This document shows, piece by piece, positions 44,996 to 54,664 of a stretch of DNA of 64,000 nt. The position numbers and the translations under genes are program-made. Location: the NCBI GenBank assembly GCA_965198325.1, contig CBDAPE010000014.1, positions 1-64,000 of the forward strand. Direction: 5' to 3'. This DNA comes from CBDAPE01 sp965198325. Lineage in GTDB: Bacteria; Pseudomonadota; Alphaproteobacteria; UBA828; JAPUJA01. Numbering within the stretch: the first letter of the stretch is position 1; every line of letters begins with the position of its first letter. The notes under the pieces were generated by a model that was not told the origin of the DNA, did not search any database, and was given only the letters and a program-made list of their open reading frames with translations.

Positions 44996-45160
44996 GGGAT
45001 GTTCTCCTCTCTGAACTGCGTTCTTGCTCCCCGGCCCGCTATCGCGCCCCGGACGGCGAATTCCCCGCCCGCCGACGCGAAACCGGCTCGTTGTCTAGAA
45101 CCAGTTTACACAGAAGGCCGGGCCGGGTGAACGGTTTTTCAGACCCTCCGGCAGACGGCC

Positions 45161-47014
45161 TTACAGGTCCAGGCGCGAGAGCGTCTCGCTGGTCGGTCTG
45201 CCGTCGTCGGACCAGCCGCGCAGGCCGTAATATTCGGGCAGCATTTCAGGCAACCGGCTGACCAGCCCCTTGGCGGTGCCCGAGGGCGCGGGCGTCTCGA
45301 GAATCCGCGCAGGAAGCGTGTCGTCGGCCATGGTGAAACCGGCGGCCAGGTTGAACTGACGCTCGAGATTGAAGGTCCGCTCGCCGGATTCGACAAATTT
45401 CTCCATGGTCCAGTCGCCGCCGCACGCGGCGTCGACCATAGTGACGATGTATTCGGCGTCGATGCCGATTTCCTGGGGAAACAGGCACATGCCCGTGGAA
45501 TCGACCGCCGCCATGAGGTCTTGGGAGAGCCTTACGGTATCGGCCTTGTCCGCGATGTCAGTACGCTCGAAATCGAGATTGTAGACGTTGGCTCGCATGT
45601 GGCAGGCGCCGCGGTTCGAGGTCGCGTAGCCCAACCCCATGCCCTGCTGGGCCCGGGCGTCGTAGCCGGCAAATTCCTGGCCCTTGACGGACATGGAGAA
45701 CTCGGGCCGGCCGTATTTCTCGCACAGCCGCCTGGAGCCCTGGCCGATCTCTCTGCCGAAGCCCTCGCCCTTGCCGATCATCTCGGAAATCTGGCACAGC
45801 GCGCGGGCATTGCCGAAGGTGAGCTCGACGCCGTCGGTATCGGCCGTCGTGATCACACCTTCTTCGAACAACTCCATCGCCGCCGCGATCGAGGCGCCGA
45901 GTGAGATCGGGTCCATGCCGTGCTCGTTGGCCATGAAGCCCGCGAAGGTGGCCGCGTCGAGATCGTCGACCCCGCACATGGAGCCCAGCGCGTAGGCCGC
46001 CTCGAATTCGAGACCGCCCGAGGCGATCTGGTATTCGGGCCGGTCCTTGACCGAGAAATGATCGGGATGAACGTGGGAGACCCGGCCGCAGCCGATCGGG
46101 CAGGCGAAGCAGGCGGAGTTCTTGATCAGGTTGACATGGCCGTCGGGCAGCCGCTCCGCTTGCGCCTCGTCGGAGATGTCCCAGGCGCCCTCGAACTGGA
46201 CCGCCCGGTTGTTCCGGGTCGGCAGGGAGCCGAAGGCGTTGGTGATGTTGATCATCATGATGGTGCCGTGATTGGCGAGGTTCTCCGTGAGCGTAACGCC
46301 CTCGGGTACCAGCCCGATGGGGTCCTCGGCGGTGGTCAGGGCAACGGTTGCGTCACGCGCCGCGGTCATGAAGCGGGCGGGATCGTGCGAGGGCACGCCC
46401 TTGGTGCCGCGGACCACGATCGCCTTGAGGTTTTTCGAGCCCATCACGGCGCCGACGCCCGAGCGCCCAGCGGCGCGGTGCAGGTCGTTGACGATGCAGG
46501 CGAAGCGGCAGCCGTATTCGCCGGCCTCGCCGATCGAGGCGACCTTGGCCTGAAGATCGTGGCGTTTTTGCAAAGTAGGCTCGGTGTGCCAGACCGAGGT
46601 CCCCCACAGATCGTCGGCGGGAAGGATTTCGACCTCGTCGTCGCGGATCAGCAGGTAGACCGGCGCGCTCGCCTTGCCCTCGACGATCAGCAGGTCGTGG
46701 CCGGCCATCTTGAGCTCGGCACCCCACTTGCCGCCCGAATTCGAGCAGGTGATCGCACCGGTAAGCGCGCCCTTGGTGACGACCGTATGCCGCCCACCGG
46801 TGGGCGCGAGCGTGCCGGTCAGCGGGCCGGTCGCAAAAATGATCTTGTTGCCCGGATCGAGCGCGTCAACCTTGGGGTCGATCTCTTCCAAGAGATACTT
46901 GCTGCCCAGGCCGCGGCTGCCGATATAGCTCGTCGCCCACTCCATGTTGAGCGGTTCGGTGGCCACGGTATTCTTGGTCAAATCGACGCGCAGGACCTGC
47001 TTCTGCCAACCCAT
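45161..47014 (-). CDS. Aldehyde:ferredoxin oxidoreductase, paralogue 2
   Basis: 617 residues, closest in the array to paralogue 1 (shared APTGGR, DSTGMCLF, FNLAAGF and PAPSGTAKGLVS stretches). Fe-S ligands CFACPIGC and the Cys of GMCLF are present. It has a 10-residue insertion relative to paralogue 1 in the VPEGVTLTENLANHGTIMMI region, next to the putative substrate channel. The ribosome site GGGAGAG lies upstream of MGWQKQVLRVDLTKNTV. All four paralogues start with a common MxWQ-x-x-LRV motif, so they arose by duplication. Confidence 0.93.
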   Translation of the reverse strand: MGWQKQVLRVDLTKNTVATEPLNMEWATSYIGSRGLGSKYLLEEIDPKVDALDPGNKIIFATGPLTGTLAPTGGRHTVVTKGALTGAITCSNSGGKWGAELKMAGHDLLIVEGKASAPVYLLIRDDEVEILPADDLWGTSVWHTEPTLQKRHDLQAKVASIGEAGEYGCRFACIVNDLHRAAGRSGVGAVMGSKNLKAIVVRGTKGVPSHDPARFMTAARDATVALTTAEDPIGLVPEGVTLTENLANHGTIMMINITNAFGSLPTRNNRAVQFEGAWDISDEAQAERLPDGHVNLIKNSACFACPIGCGRVSHVHPDHFSVKDRPEYQIASGGLEFEAAYALGSMCGVDDLDAATFAGFMANEHGMDPISLGASIAAAMELFEEGVITTADTDGVELTFGNARALCQISEMIGKGEGFGREIGQGSRRLCEKYGRPEFSMSVKGQEFAGYDARAQQGMGLGYATSNRGACHMRANVYNLDFERTDIADKADTVRLSQDLMAAVDSTGMCLFPQEIGIDAEYIVTMVDAACGGDWTMEKFVESGERTFNLERQFNLAAGFTMADDTLPARILETPAPSGTAKGLVSRLPEMLPEYYGLRGWSDDGRPTSETLSRLDL

Positions 47015-47105
47015 GAGGACTCTCCCTTTGCTCCGGTTTCGAGCACAGCATACCCAAAAGGACGCCCTGGTGGAAAGTTCTTCGCGCGCCGCTGAGCAGG
47101 CTCGC

Positions 47106-48926
47106 CTAGAGGTCGAGGCGGGCGAGGGTCGCGCTGCTCGGGCGGCCCGCGGAATCCCAGCCGCGCTGCTCGTAATAGGCGGACAGCATGGCGTCGAGGC
47201 GGCAGACCTCGCCCTTGGCGGACCCGCTGGTGAGCGGCTCTTCGAGGATGCGCTTGGGCAGGGTGTCGTCGGCCGCCGTCAACCCGGCCTTGAGGTTGAA
47301 CAGGCGCTCGAGCGTCCAGATCCGCTCGCCGGTTTCGCGCAGGCGATCAAGATCCCAGCCGCCGCCGCATGCCGCCTCGAGATGGGCGGCGAGCATCTCG
47401 TGAGACCAGCCGTTGTAGAGTGCGAAAACGCAGATGCCGGACGAGTCGACCGCCGCATTCCAGTCCTGGGTGGCCTTGACGATGCCGGGCTTCTCGTCGA
47501 GCGGGCCACCGGCGAAGTCGCTCGCAAACGGCGTCGCCCGCATGTGGCACGCCCCGCGGTTCGAGGTCGCGTAGGCCAGGCCCATGCCCGGCATGGAACG
47601 GCCGTCATAGCCCGCGAACTCCTGGCCCTTGACGCACATCGCGAATTCGGGCCGGCCGTATTTTGCGCACAGCCTTGCCGCCCCCAGCCCCACCTCGCGG
47701 CCGAAACCTTCCGCCTTGCCCGTGGCCTCGGCGATCGCGACCAGGGCCTGCGCGTTGCCGAAGGTAAGCGCGATGCCGTCGGTCTCCTCGGTCGTGATCA
47801 CGCCCTCTTCGAAGAGCTCCATCGCTGCCGCGATGGAACCGCCGAGCGAAATCGGGTCCATTCCGTGCTCGTTGCACATGAAGCCCGCGAAGGTCGCGGC
47901 GTCGAGGTCGTCGACCCCGACCATCGCGCCCAGGCCGTAGACCGATTCATACTCCAGCCCGCCCGAAGCGATGTGATATTCGGGCCGCTCGCGGACCGAG
48001 AAATGCCGGGGATGAATATGCGCGATACGCCCGCAACCGATGGTGCAGGCGAAACAGGCGGAATTTCTCACCAGGTTGCGGTGACCGTCGGGCAGGCGCT
48101 CCGCGATCGCCTCCGCCGAGATATTCTCGACGCCCTCGAACTGGACATCGCGGTTGTTCCGAGTGGGCAGGGTGCCGAAGGCGTTGGCCACCATCGCCAT
48201 GCGCGACGTGCCGGTCTGGCTGAGTTCCTGGCGGCGCTCGCTCTCGGCCAAGGCCTTGTGGCCCGCGGCGACGACGGCCCGAAACGCCGCCGCGTCGCGG
48301 ATCGGCACGCCCCTGGTGCCGTGCACGGCAATCGCCTTGAGGTTCTTCGACCCCATCACCGCGCCGACGCCCGAGCGCCCCGGGGCGCGGTGCATGTCGT
48401 TGATGATGCAGGCGACCCGCAGGCCCGCCTCGCCGGCGGCGCCGATCGAGGCGACCTTGAACTGTCCGCCGTGGCGGCGTTGCAGCGCCGGTTCGGTATG
48501 CCATACCGGGGTGCCCCACAGCTCGTCTGCAGGATGGAGGGTGACGGTGTCGTCGTCGATCACGAGATAGACCGGCGAGGCGGCCCGGCCCTCGACGATC
48601 AGCAGGTCGTAGCCGGCGAGTCTCAGCTCGGCACCCCACTTACCGCCCGAATTGGACGCCGCGATTGCACCCGTAAGCGCGCCCTTGGTTACCACCGTGA
48701 AGCGCCCGCCGGTGGACGCGGACGTTCCCGTGAGCGGACCGGTGGCGAAGATCAGCTTGTTGCCGGGATCGAGCGGATCGACGGCCGGGTCGATTTCCTC
48801 AAAGAGATACTTGCTGCCCAGGCCGCGGGACCCCAGATAGCGCTCCGCCCAGTCCCGGTTGAGCGGCTCCGCCGCGCAGCGGTCTTCGGTGAGGTTCACC
48901 CGCAAGACCCGGCCCTGCCAGGCCAT
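47106..48926 (-). CDS. Aldehyde:ferredoxin oxidoreductase, paralogue 3
   Basis: 606 residues from ATG 48926 (MAWQGRVLRVNLTEDRCAAE), chosen over an upstream ATG because GGAGAGAC lies eight bases before it and the protein then aligns with its paralogues. Pairs with paralogue 4 by sequence (NRDWAERYLGSRGLGSKYLF; GTSASTGGRFTVVTKGALTG). Fe-S cysteines are in CFACTIGC and DSSGICVF. The C-terminal half is the most diverged of the four (YNGWSHEMLAAHLEAACGGG), which suggests a different substrate. Confidence 0.92.
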   Translation of the reverse strand: MAWQGRVLRVNLTEDRCAAEPLNRDWAERYLGSRGLGSKYLFEEIDPAVDPLDPGNKLIFATGPLTGTSASTGGRFTVVTKGALTGAIAASNSGGKWGAELRLAGYDLLIVEGRAASPVYLVIDDDTVTLHPADELWGTPVWHTEPALQRRHGGQFKVASIGAAGEAGLRVACIINDMHRAPGRSGVGAVMGSKNLKAIAVHGTRGVPIRDAAAFRAVVAAGHKALAESERRQELSQTGTSRMAMVANAFGTLPTRNNRDVQFEGVENISAEAIAERLPDGHRNLVRNSACFACTIGCGRIAHIHPRHFSVRERPEYHIASGGLEYESVYGLGAMVGVDDLDAATFAGFMCNEHGMDPISLGGSIAAAMELFEEGVITTEETDGIALTFGNAQALVAIAEATGKAEGFGREVGLGAARLCAKYGRPEFAMCVKGQEFAGYDGRSMPGMGLAYATSNRGACHMRATPFASDFAGGPLDEKPGIVKATQDWNAAVDSSGICVFALYNGWSHEMLAAHLEAACGGGWDLDRLRETGERIWTLERLFNLKAGLTAADDTLPKRILEEPLTSGSAKGEVCRLDAMLSAYYEQRGWDSAGRPSSATLARLDL

Positions 48927-48967
48927 GATCGCAGTCTCTCCGGTCCTCGGCCGCGGCACCCGCCCGA

Positions 48968-50791
48968 TCAGCCGAGGCCAAGGCGGGTCAGCGTCTGGCT
49001 GGCGGGAACGCCTTCGGGATCCCAGCCGCGTAACTCGTAATATTCGGGCAGCATCTCGGGCAGGCGGTTGACAAGTCCCTTGCCGGTGCCGGTCTTGAGC
49101 GGCTCGTCGAGGATGCGGGCGGGCAGGCCGTCGTCGGCAATCCCGAGACCCGCCCCGAGGTTGAACAGACGCTCGAGGTTCCAGATCCGCTCGCCGGTCT
49201 CGAGCAGGCGCTCGGCGGTCCAGCCGCCGTCGCAGGCCGCGTCGATTTGAGCCGCCAACATGTCGGCCTCCCAGGCAGAAAGCACCGTGAACAGGCAGAT
49301 GCCCGTGGAATCGACGACCGCGTGGAAGTCCTGGGATTTCTTGACGATCGACGGCTTGCCTTCGATCTCCTTGCGCGCGAAGTCGTCGGCGTAGGGATTG
49401 GCGCGGACATGGCAGGCGCCGCGGTTACTCGTCGCATAGGCCAGGCCCATGCCTTGCATGGAGCGCCCGTCATAGCCCGCGAATTCCTGGCCCTTGACGC
49501 ACATCGCGAATTCGGGCCGGCCGTACTTCGCACACAGCCGCGCCGCCCCCAGTCCGATATCGCGCCCGAAGCCCTCGCCCTTGCCGATCTGCTCGGCCAT
49601 CTGGCAGAGCGCCTCGGCACTGCCGAAGCGAAGCTCGATGCCGCCGGTCTCTTCGGTCGTGATCACGCCTTCCTCGAACAGCTCCATGGCCGCGGCGATC
49701 GAGGCGCCGAGCGAGATCGGATCCATGCCGTGCTCGTTGGCCATGAAGCCCGCGAAGGTCGCGGCGTCGAGGTCGTCGACCCCGACCATGGCGCCGACGC
49801 CGTAGGCGGTCTCGTATTCGAGCCCGCCCGAGGCGATATGGTATTCGGGCCGATCGCGAATCGAGAAATGCTCCGGATGGACGTGGGAAATCCGGCCGCA
49901 GCCGATGGTGCAGGCGAAGCAGGCGCCATTGGTAATCAGATTGCGGTGGCCGTCGGGCTGGGTCTCCATCATCGCCTCGGCGCCGATGTTGTCGGCGCCC
50001 TCGAACTGGCAATCCCGGTTGTTGCGGGTGGGCAGGGTGCCGAAGGCGTTGACCACCGCGGTCATCGCGTTGGTGCCGTAGGTCGTGAAGCTCTCGCGAC
50101 CCTCGCTTTCGGCCAGCTGCTGCTTGCCCGCCGTAGTTGCCGCCATGAACACCGCCGGATCGCGGATCGGTACGCCCTTGGTGCCGCGCACGGCAATCGC
50201 CTTGAGGTTCTTCGAGCCCATCACCGCGCCGACGCCCGAGCGCCCCGCAGCGCGGTGCATATCGTTCACCACGCAGGCGAAGCGGCAGCCCCACTCGCCC
50301 GCCTCGCCGATCGAGGCGACCTTGACCTGGAGATCGTGGCGGCGCTGGAGGGTGGTCTCGGTATGCCAGACCGTGGTGCCCCAGAGATCGTCCGCCGGCA
50401 GGAGTTCGGCCTCGTCGTCGCGCAGCAGCAAATAGACCGGCTTACGCGCGCGGCCTTCGACGATGATCATGTCGTAGCCCGCGAACTTAAGTTCCGCACC
50501 CCATTTGCCGCCCGAATTGGACGCCGCGATCGCGCCGGTGAGCGCACCTTTGGTCACCACCGTGAAACGCCCGCCGGTCGAGGCTGCAGTGCCGGTCAAC
50601 GGCCCGGTGGCGAAGATCAGCTTGTTGCCGGGGTCGAGCGGATCGACCGCCGGGTCGATCTCTTCAAAGAGATACTTGGTGCCCAGGCCGCGCGATCCCA
50701 AATAGCCCGCCGCCCAGTCCCGGTTAAGCGGCTCGGCCGCGCAATGGTTCTCGGTGAGGTTCACCCGCAAGATTCGTCCCTGCCAACCCAT
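48968..50791 (-). CDS. Aldehyde:ferredoxin oxidoreductase, paralogue 4
   Basis: 607 residues, first of the four in transcription order. Begins MGWQGRILRVNLTENHCAAE after a GGAGATAAAA site. It has KLIFATGPLTGTAASTGGRF, ASNSGGKWGAELKFAGYDMI, CFACTIGC and DSTGICLF. It starts 57 bp after the DUF1330 gene, so it probably shares its transcript with the upstream amidotransferase genes. No ferredoxin gene or 16Fe polyferredoxin partner is adjacent; the electron acceptor must be encoded elsewhere. Confidence 0.93.
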   Translation of the reverse strand: MGWQGRILRVNLTENHCAAEPLNRDWAAGYLGSRGLGTKYLFEEIDPAVDPLDPGNKLIFATGPLTGTAASTGGRFTVVTKGALTGAIAASNSGGKWGAELKFAGYDMIIVEGRARKPVYLLLRDDEAELLPADDLWGTTVWHTETTLQRRHDLQVKVASIGEAGEWGCRFACVVNDMHRAAGRSGVGAVMGSKNLKAIAVRGTKGVPIRDPAVFMAATTAGKQQLAESEGRESFTTYGTNAMTAVVNAFGTLPTRNNRDCQFEGADNIGAEAMMETQPDGHRNLITNGACFACTIGCGRISHVHPEHFSIRDRPEYHIASGGLEYETAYGVGAMVGVDDLDAATFAGFMANEHGMDPISLGASIAAAMELFEEGVITTEETGGIELRFGSAEALCQMAEQIGKGEGFGRDIGLGAARLCAKYGRPEFAMCVKGQEFAGYDGRSMQGMGLAYATSNRGACHVRANPYADDFARKEIEGKPSIVKKSQDFHAVVDSTGICLFTVLSAWEADMLAAQIDAACDGGWTAERLLETGERIWNLERLFNLGAGLGIADDGLPARILDEPLKTGTGKGLVNRLPEMLPEYYELRGWDPEGVPASQTLTRLGLG

Positions 50792-50848
50792 TTTTATCTC
50801 CTCATCGCTGCCGGTGCGCCCGGCGCCTGGTTTATCCGCCCGACAGTC

Positions 50849-51445
50849 CTATACGCCCTCGATAATCCAGACTGTCGAGCACGAAGCCCGCTGGCGGATC
50901 GCACGGGGCTCCGCATAGACCGGTGAATTGTACCATTCAAGCGCCCGCTCGACCGACGAAAACTCGATGATCACGATGCGCTCACCGAGCGGACCGCCCT
51001 CGAGAGGCGCGACCTCGCCGCCGCGCACGAGGAATCGCCCGCCGAAGGCATCGACGGCCGCCCGGGCACCGGGCTTGTAGTCTTCGTAGGCCCGCGAATC
51101 GGTGACCGTAATCTGACCGATCACATAGCCCGGCTTTTCCGTTCCCGACGGATCGGGCTGACCCGCGCCATCGACCCCGAAGAGGCGCGAGCGCGTCGTC
51201 GCCAGCCGGATCGCGAGCGCGCCGGCATAGTCCGGCGAAGCGTACCATTCGCGCAGTCGGTCGAGCGTCTCGAAGGCGCCCAGGACGACCATACCCGCAA
51301 GCGGCTCGCCTTCGAGAACCTCCGCCGGCCCCCTCGCCAGGACCCGCGCGCCGAACCGGTCCAGAATTGCGCCGACCTGCTCGCGGTAGGCCTGAAACCC
51401 GTCGGCGTCGGTGATCTCGACGTCGCCGATCAGATATGCCGTCAT
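50849..51445 (-). CDS. Tandem DUF1330 protein
   Basis: 198 residues with two ~95-residue DUF1330 (dimeric alpha-beta barrel) units: AYLIGDVEITDADGFQAYRE to about residue 95, then GYVIGQITVTDSRAYEDYKP onward. Both keep the W-Y motif near the end (LREWYASPDYAGALAIRLAT; ALEWYNSPVYAEPRAIRQRA). The fusion makes one chain equivalent to the usual dimer. DUF1330 proteins often sit in small-molecule catabolic operons but have no settled reaction. ATG 51445 follows GGGGAGAGCAACG. It stands between the amidotransferases and the AOR array. Confidence 0.85.
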   Translation of the reverse strand: MTAYLIGDVEITDADGFQAYREQVGAILDRFGARVLARGPAEVLEGEPLAGMVVLGAFETLDRLREWYASPDYAGALAIRLATTRSRLFGVDGAGQPDPSGTEKPGYVIGQITVTDSRAYEDYKPGARAAVDAFGGRFLVRGGEVAPLEGGPLGERIVIIEFSSVERALEWYNSPVYAEPRAIRQRASCSTVWIIEGV

Positions 51446-51467
51446 CGTTGCTCTCCCCTGCCGATCT

Positions 51468-52199
51468 TCAATCGATAATTCCGGTGCCCCGGAGAAAATT
51501 TGCGAGCATGCGCGGCGCGTCGGGCAAATCTTCGAAGCGATCGGCAATACCGGGATTGGTCTGGTAGTCGTCGGCCGTCATGATGTCACGGGTTGCCTCG
51601 GGATGAAACTGCACAGTGACCCAGCCGCCGCCGTGATCGAGCGCGCCCGCCGCATCCCAGTCGGTGGTGGCGAGCACGGTGGTGTCCGGCGGAATCTCGG
51701 CGACGACCTCGAAATGGCCGAAATGGAACAACGGGGCATCGTCGTAGCCGTCGAGCAGATAGTGGCCCCGGCCGGCCTCGGTCACCGCGATCGGAAAGCT
51801 GCCCAGGATGAGGTCTTGGCCATGAGGGCGAACACGCCCGCCGCGCAAATGGCTGATCATTTGATGGCCGCCGCAGCAGCCGAACAGGGGCCGGCCGGTC
51901 TCACGGTAGGCCGCGAGCCAGTCGAGCGCGGTCTTCTGCCAGTCGAAGCCGTCGTTGATCGACGGATAGCTGCCACCGATGAAGACGGCATCCGCCGTCT
52001 CGGGCCCGGGCGGCACCGCTCCGCCGTAAACGTCGGCGCTGACAAAGTCGATCTGCTCGAGGACACCGAGCTCCTTGAGCCGGTTTTCGAACCACACACC
52101 GTCATAGCCGGAGCCGTCGTCGAGCGACTCGAAGCGTGCGGGATCGAGTTCAGGATCCTCGCCGTTGATCGAGATGTGAACGAGCGTTTTCTTCGCCAT
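51468..52199 (-). CDS. Class I glutamine amidotransferase-like hydrolase, paralogue A
   Basis: 243 residues. The nucleophile elbow is GRPLFGCCGGHQMISHLRGG, with Cys in GxCxGHQ; catalytic His-Glu is in WVTVQFHPEATRDI. It is a stand-alone GATase domain without a synthetase domain, like PuuD-type or AtdA2/TdnT-type gamma-glutamyl-amide hydrolases. The start MAKKTLVHISINGEDPELDP aligns with paralogue B. Located 8 bp after B and 22 bp before DUF1330. I infer that it hydrolyses a gamma-glutamyl amide made by the divergent ligases; guanylate-synthase-like activity is unlikely. Confidence 0.85.
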   Translation of the reverse strand: MAKKTLVHISINGEDPELDPARFESLDDGSGYDGVWFENRLKELGVLEQIDFVSADVYGGAVPPGPETADAVFIGGSYPSINDGFDWQKTALDWLAAYRETGRPLFGCCGGHQMISHLRGGRVRPHGQDLILGSFPIAVTEAGRGHYLLDGYDDAPLFHFGHFEVVAEIPPDTTVLATTDWDAAGALDHGGGWVTVQFHPEATRDIMTADDYQTNPGIADRFEDLPDAPRMLANFLRGTGIID

Positions 52200-52207
52200 G
52201 GCTCCAG

Positions 52208-52933
52208 TCAGATAAGGCCCGTACCTTGTAGAAAATTTCGGAAGAGTTTCGGAGCAGCGGGCAGGTGACGGTACTTCTCATGGGCGTCCGGGTAGCCTGG
52301 TCCGACCGCAGCGACGCAACCGTCGACGCTCATCTCCGGGTGGAACTGTGTGGTCACCCAGTAACCGCCGTGATCGATGGCGGCGACGTCGAACGCTTCG
52401 CTTGCCGCGAGGCGGACGGAGCCCTCGGGCAGGACCTCGACATGCTCCTCGTTGCCGAAATGAAACAGCGGCTCGTCGTCGAACCCGGCGAAGACGAAGT
52501 GAACGCGCCCGGCCTTGGTCAGCGACAGGGGCTTGCTGCCCACGAAGCGGCCGTTGTCCAAAGGCGCGATGCGCCCGCCAAACATGTGGCTGATCATCTG
52601 GTGGCCGCCGCAGGTGCCGAACAGCGGCCGGCCAGTCTCGCGGTAGCGGTCAAGCCACGCCATCGCCGTCTGCTGCCAGTCGAGCCCCTCGTAAATCGAC
52701 GGAATGCTGCCGCCCAGAAAGACGACGTCGCAATCCCCGGATGGCGGAAGGTCTTCGCCATGGGCGACGTCGACCGAGGTGTAGTCGAGCCGCTCGAGGA
52801 GACCAATTTCGGACAGGCGGTTGCGAAACCAGGTGCCGTCATACTCGGTATCCTCGGCCCCGGCGTACCGGGCTGCCATTTCCTCGGGATCGCCGCCCGT
52901 AATCGATATCTGCAACAGCCGCGTGCGCGCCAT
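52208..52933 (-). CDS. Class I glutamine amidotransferase-like hydrolase, paralogue B
   Basis: 241 residues, the first gene of the eight-gene minus-strand operon. Cys nucleophile in GRPLFGTCGGHQMISHMFGG and His-Glu in WVTTQFHPEMSVDG. It shares its whole length with paralogue A (FIGGSYPSINDGFDWQ versus FLGGSIPSIYEGLDWQ), so both come from a local duplication. ATG 52933 is used (MARTRLLQISITGGDPEEMA); an upstream reading to 53062 has unnatural Arg-rich content. It faces the ligase gene across 242 bp that must hold divergent promoters. Confidence 0.85.
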   Translation of the reverse strand: MARTRLLQISITGGDPEEMAARYAGAEDTEYDGTWFRNRLSEIGLLERLDYTSVDVAHGEDLPPSGDCDVVFLGGSIPSIYEGLDWQQTAMAWLDRYRETGRPLFGTCGGHQMISHMFGGRIAPLDNGRFVGSKPLSLTKAGRVHFVFAGFDDEPLFHFGNEEHVEVLPEGSVRLAASEAFDVAAIDHGGYWVTTQFHPEMSVDGCVAAVGPGYPDAHEKYRHLPAAPKLFRNFLQGTGLI

Positions 52934-53175
52934 CGGTTCGCGTTCCCCACCCCTCGCTCCGCTCTTGCGTCGAAGCGGACTAAACATTCGGGCAAAACGG
53001 TGACGCCGTAAAGACGGAACATGACGGGACCGGCCGGCGCACAGCCGACGCGGGGCTTGCATTGCCCCCGGGAGAGGCGGTTGAATGGCATTCGAGTCTC
53101 ATCGACGCGGTGAGGCCGAGACCCCCGACAATCAACCGACCGAATAAACCCAGCGAGGAGGTGGGAGGAAGGACC

Positions 53176-54537
53176 ATGGCCAAGAAACTCAGCGGCAAGC
53201 TTCAGGGCTTGCACGATCGACTCAAAAAGCAGGGTGTGCGCTATTGCCTTGCCGGCTACGTGGACATGCACGGCGTGGCCAAGAGCAAGACTGTACCGCT
53301 CGCCCATTTCGGGCGCATGATGTCCGGCTCCGAGCTGTTCACCGGCGCCGCACTCGACGGCGTGCCCCAAGAGGTCAACGACGAGGAGGTGTCGACCCAT
53401 CCCGATCCGGACTCGGCGATCATCCTGCCATGGAACAAAGAGGTCTGCTGGTTCGCAAGCGATTTGTGGTGCGAGGGCAAGCCCTTCGAGCCTTGTGCGC
53501 GGGGCATTCTCAAGCGCCAGACCACCGCCGCGGCGAAAATGGGCTTCATCTTCAACGTCGGCATCGAGACCGAGTTCTTCGTGCTCGAAGAGACCCCGGA
53601 GGGCGATTATGTCCCGGTCAGCGAGCTCGATACGCTCGAGAAGCCCTGCTACGACACACGGCTGCTGCTGCACAACTACGCCTGGCTCGACGAAGTCGTG
53701 ACCGCGATGAACGATCTGGGCTGGGACGTCTTCTCGTTCGATCACGAAGACACCAACGGTCAGTGGGAGACCGATTTCGGCTATGCCGACGCCCTCACCA
53801 TGGCGGACCGGTTCACCTTCTGGCGGTTGATGGTCAAGGAGATTTGCCGCAACCACGGGCTGCTCGCCTGCTTCATGCCCAAGCCGTGGAGCAACCGGAC
53901 CGGCAACGGCGCCCATTACAACATGTCGCTTGCCGACAAGCGGTCGGGGAAGAACCTGTTCGAGGACGCACGGGACAAGCGAAACTGCGGGCTCTCGAAG
54001 CTCGGCTATCAATTCATCGCCGGGGTGTTGCGCCATGCGCCGGCGATCATTGCGGTGACCTGCCCGACCGCGAACAGCTACAAGCGGCTCACGATCAGCG
54101 GCAGCATGACGGGCTATACCTGGGCACCAGCCTACATTTGCTACGGCGGCAACAACCGGACCAACCTTATGCGCATTCCCCTGGGCGGCGGCCGGGTCGA
54201 ATGCCGAGGCACGGACATAGCGAGCAATCTCTATCTGGGCGCTGCGGTGATGCTGGCCGCCGGGCTCGAGGGCATTCGCGAGAAGCTCGACCCGGGCGAG
54301 CCCCACATGGAGAACGTCTACGAGAAGAGCGCGCGGGCGCTCAAGCGGGAGAAGATCGGCATCCTGCCGCGCAATCTCGAGGAGGCGACCGATGCTTTCG
54401 AGAAGGATCCGCTAAGCAGGCAAGTGCTTGGCGATGCGATGTTCGACTCCTGGGTGGCCTATCGCCGTCAGGAGTGGATCGAGTACCACAACCACATCTC
54501 AGACTGGGAGCGCGAGCGCTACATGAAGTTCTGGTAG
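53176..54537 (+). CDS. Type III glutamine synthetase-like ligase, paralogue 1
   Basis: 453 residues from ATG 53176 after GGAGGAAGG. The beta-grasp domain begins VRYCLAGYVDMHGVAKSKTV. Catalytic-domain motifs: FNVGIETEFFVLEE (metal Glu), DVFSFDHEDTNGQWETDFGY, SNRTGNGAHYNMSLADKR (the ATP-site HxH of GlnA reads HYN), SYKRLTISGSMTGYTWAPAY and NNRTNLMRIPLGGGRVECRG. The family (GlnT type, related to gamma-glutamylmethylamide, gamma-glutamylputrescine and gamma-glutamylanilide ligases) uses ATP to join glutamate to ammonia or an amine. Divergence from two stand-alone amidotransferases favours an amine over ammonia as substrate. Confidence 0.85.
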   Translation: MAKKLSGKLQGLHDRLKKQGVRYCLAGYVDMHGVAKSKTVPLAHFGRMMSGSELFTGAALDGVPQEVNDEEVSTHPDPDSAIILPWNKEVCWFASDLWCEGKPFEPCARGILKRQTTAAAKMGFIFNVGIETEFFVLEETPEGDYVPVSELDTLEKPCYDTRLLLHNYAWLDEVVTAMNDLGWDVFSFDHEDTNGQWETDFGYADALTMADRFTFWRLMVKEICRNHGLLACFMPKPWSNRTGNGAHYNMSLADKRSGKNLFEDARDKRNCGLSKLGYQFIAGVLRHAPAIIAVTCPTANSYKRLTISGSMTGYTWAPAYICYGGNNRTNLMRIPLGGGRVECRGTDIASNLYLGAAVMLAAGLEGIREKLDPGEPHMENVYEKSARALKREKIGILPRNLEEATDAFEKDPLSRQVLGDAMFDSWVAYRRQEWIEYHNHISDWERERYMKFW

Positions 54538-54543
54538 GCACGG

Positions 54544-54578
54544 TTTGGGCGGAGGGCCGCACCGGCCTTCCGCCCAAA
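54544..54578. terminator. Strong hairpin directly after ligase 1
   Basis: A 16-bp stem with a 3-nt loop: TTTGGGCGGAGGGCCG, CAC, CGGCCTTCCGCCCAAA, with only one G-T pair. It begins seven bases after the ligase 1 stop and lacks a T run, so it may protect the 3' end of the message or act with the second hairpin downstream. Confidence 0.7.
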
Positions 54579-54664
54579 CACCTCCCGGCACGGTCAAATT
54601 GTCGTGTCATTCTTCTCTGCTTCCGGGTAGAACAAGCGAAAATTCGTCCGTGAGGGCGCTTCGC

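Noticed and set aside
42953..50926. Very long plus-strand open frames (up to 725 codons) opposite the AOR genes
   Set aside because: They are antisense shadows produced by GC-rich codon usage: translations are rich in Arg, Gly, His and Asp repeats, lack family motifs and mirror conserved AOR positions.
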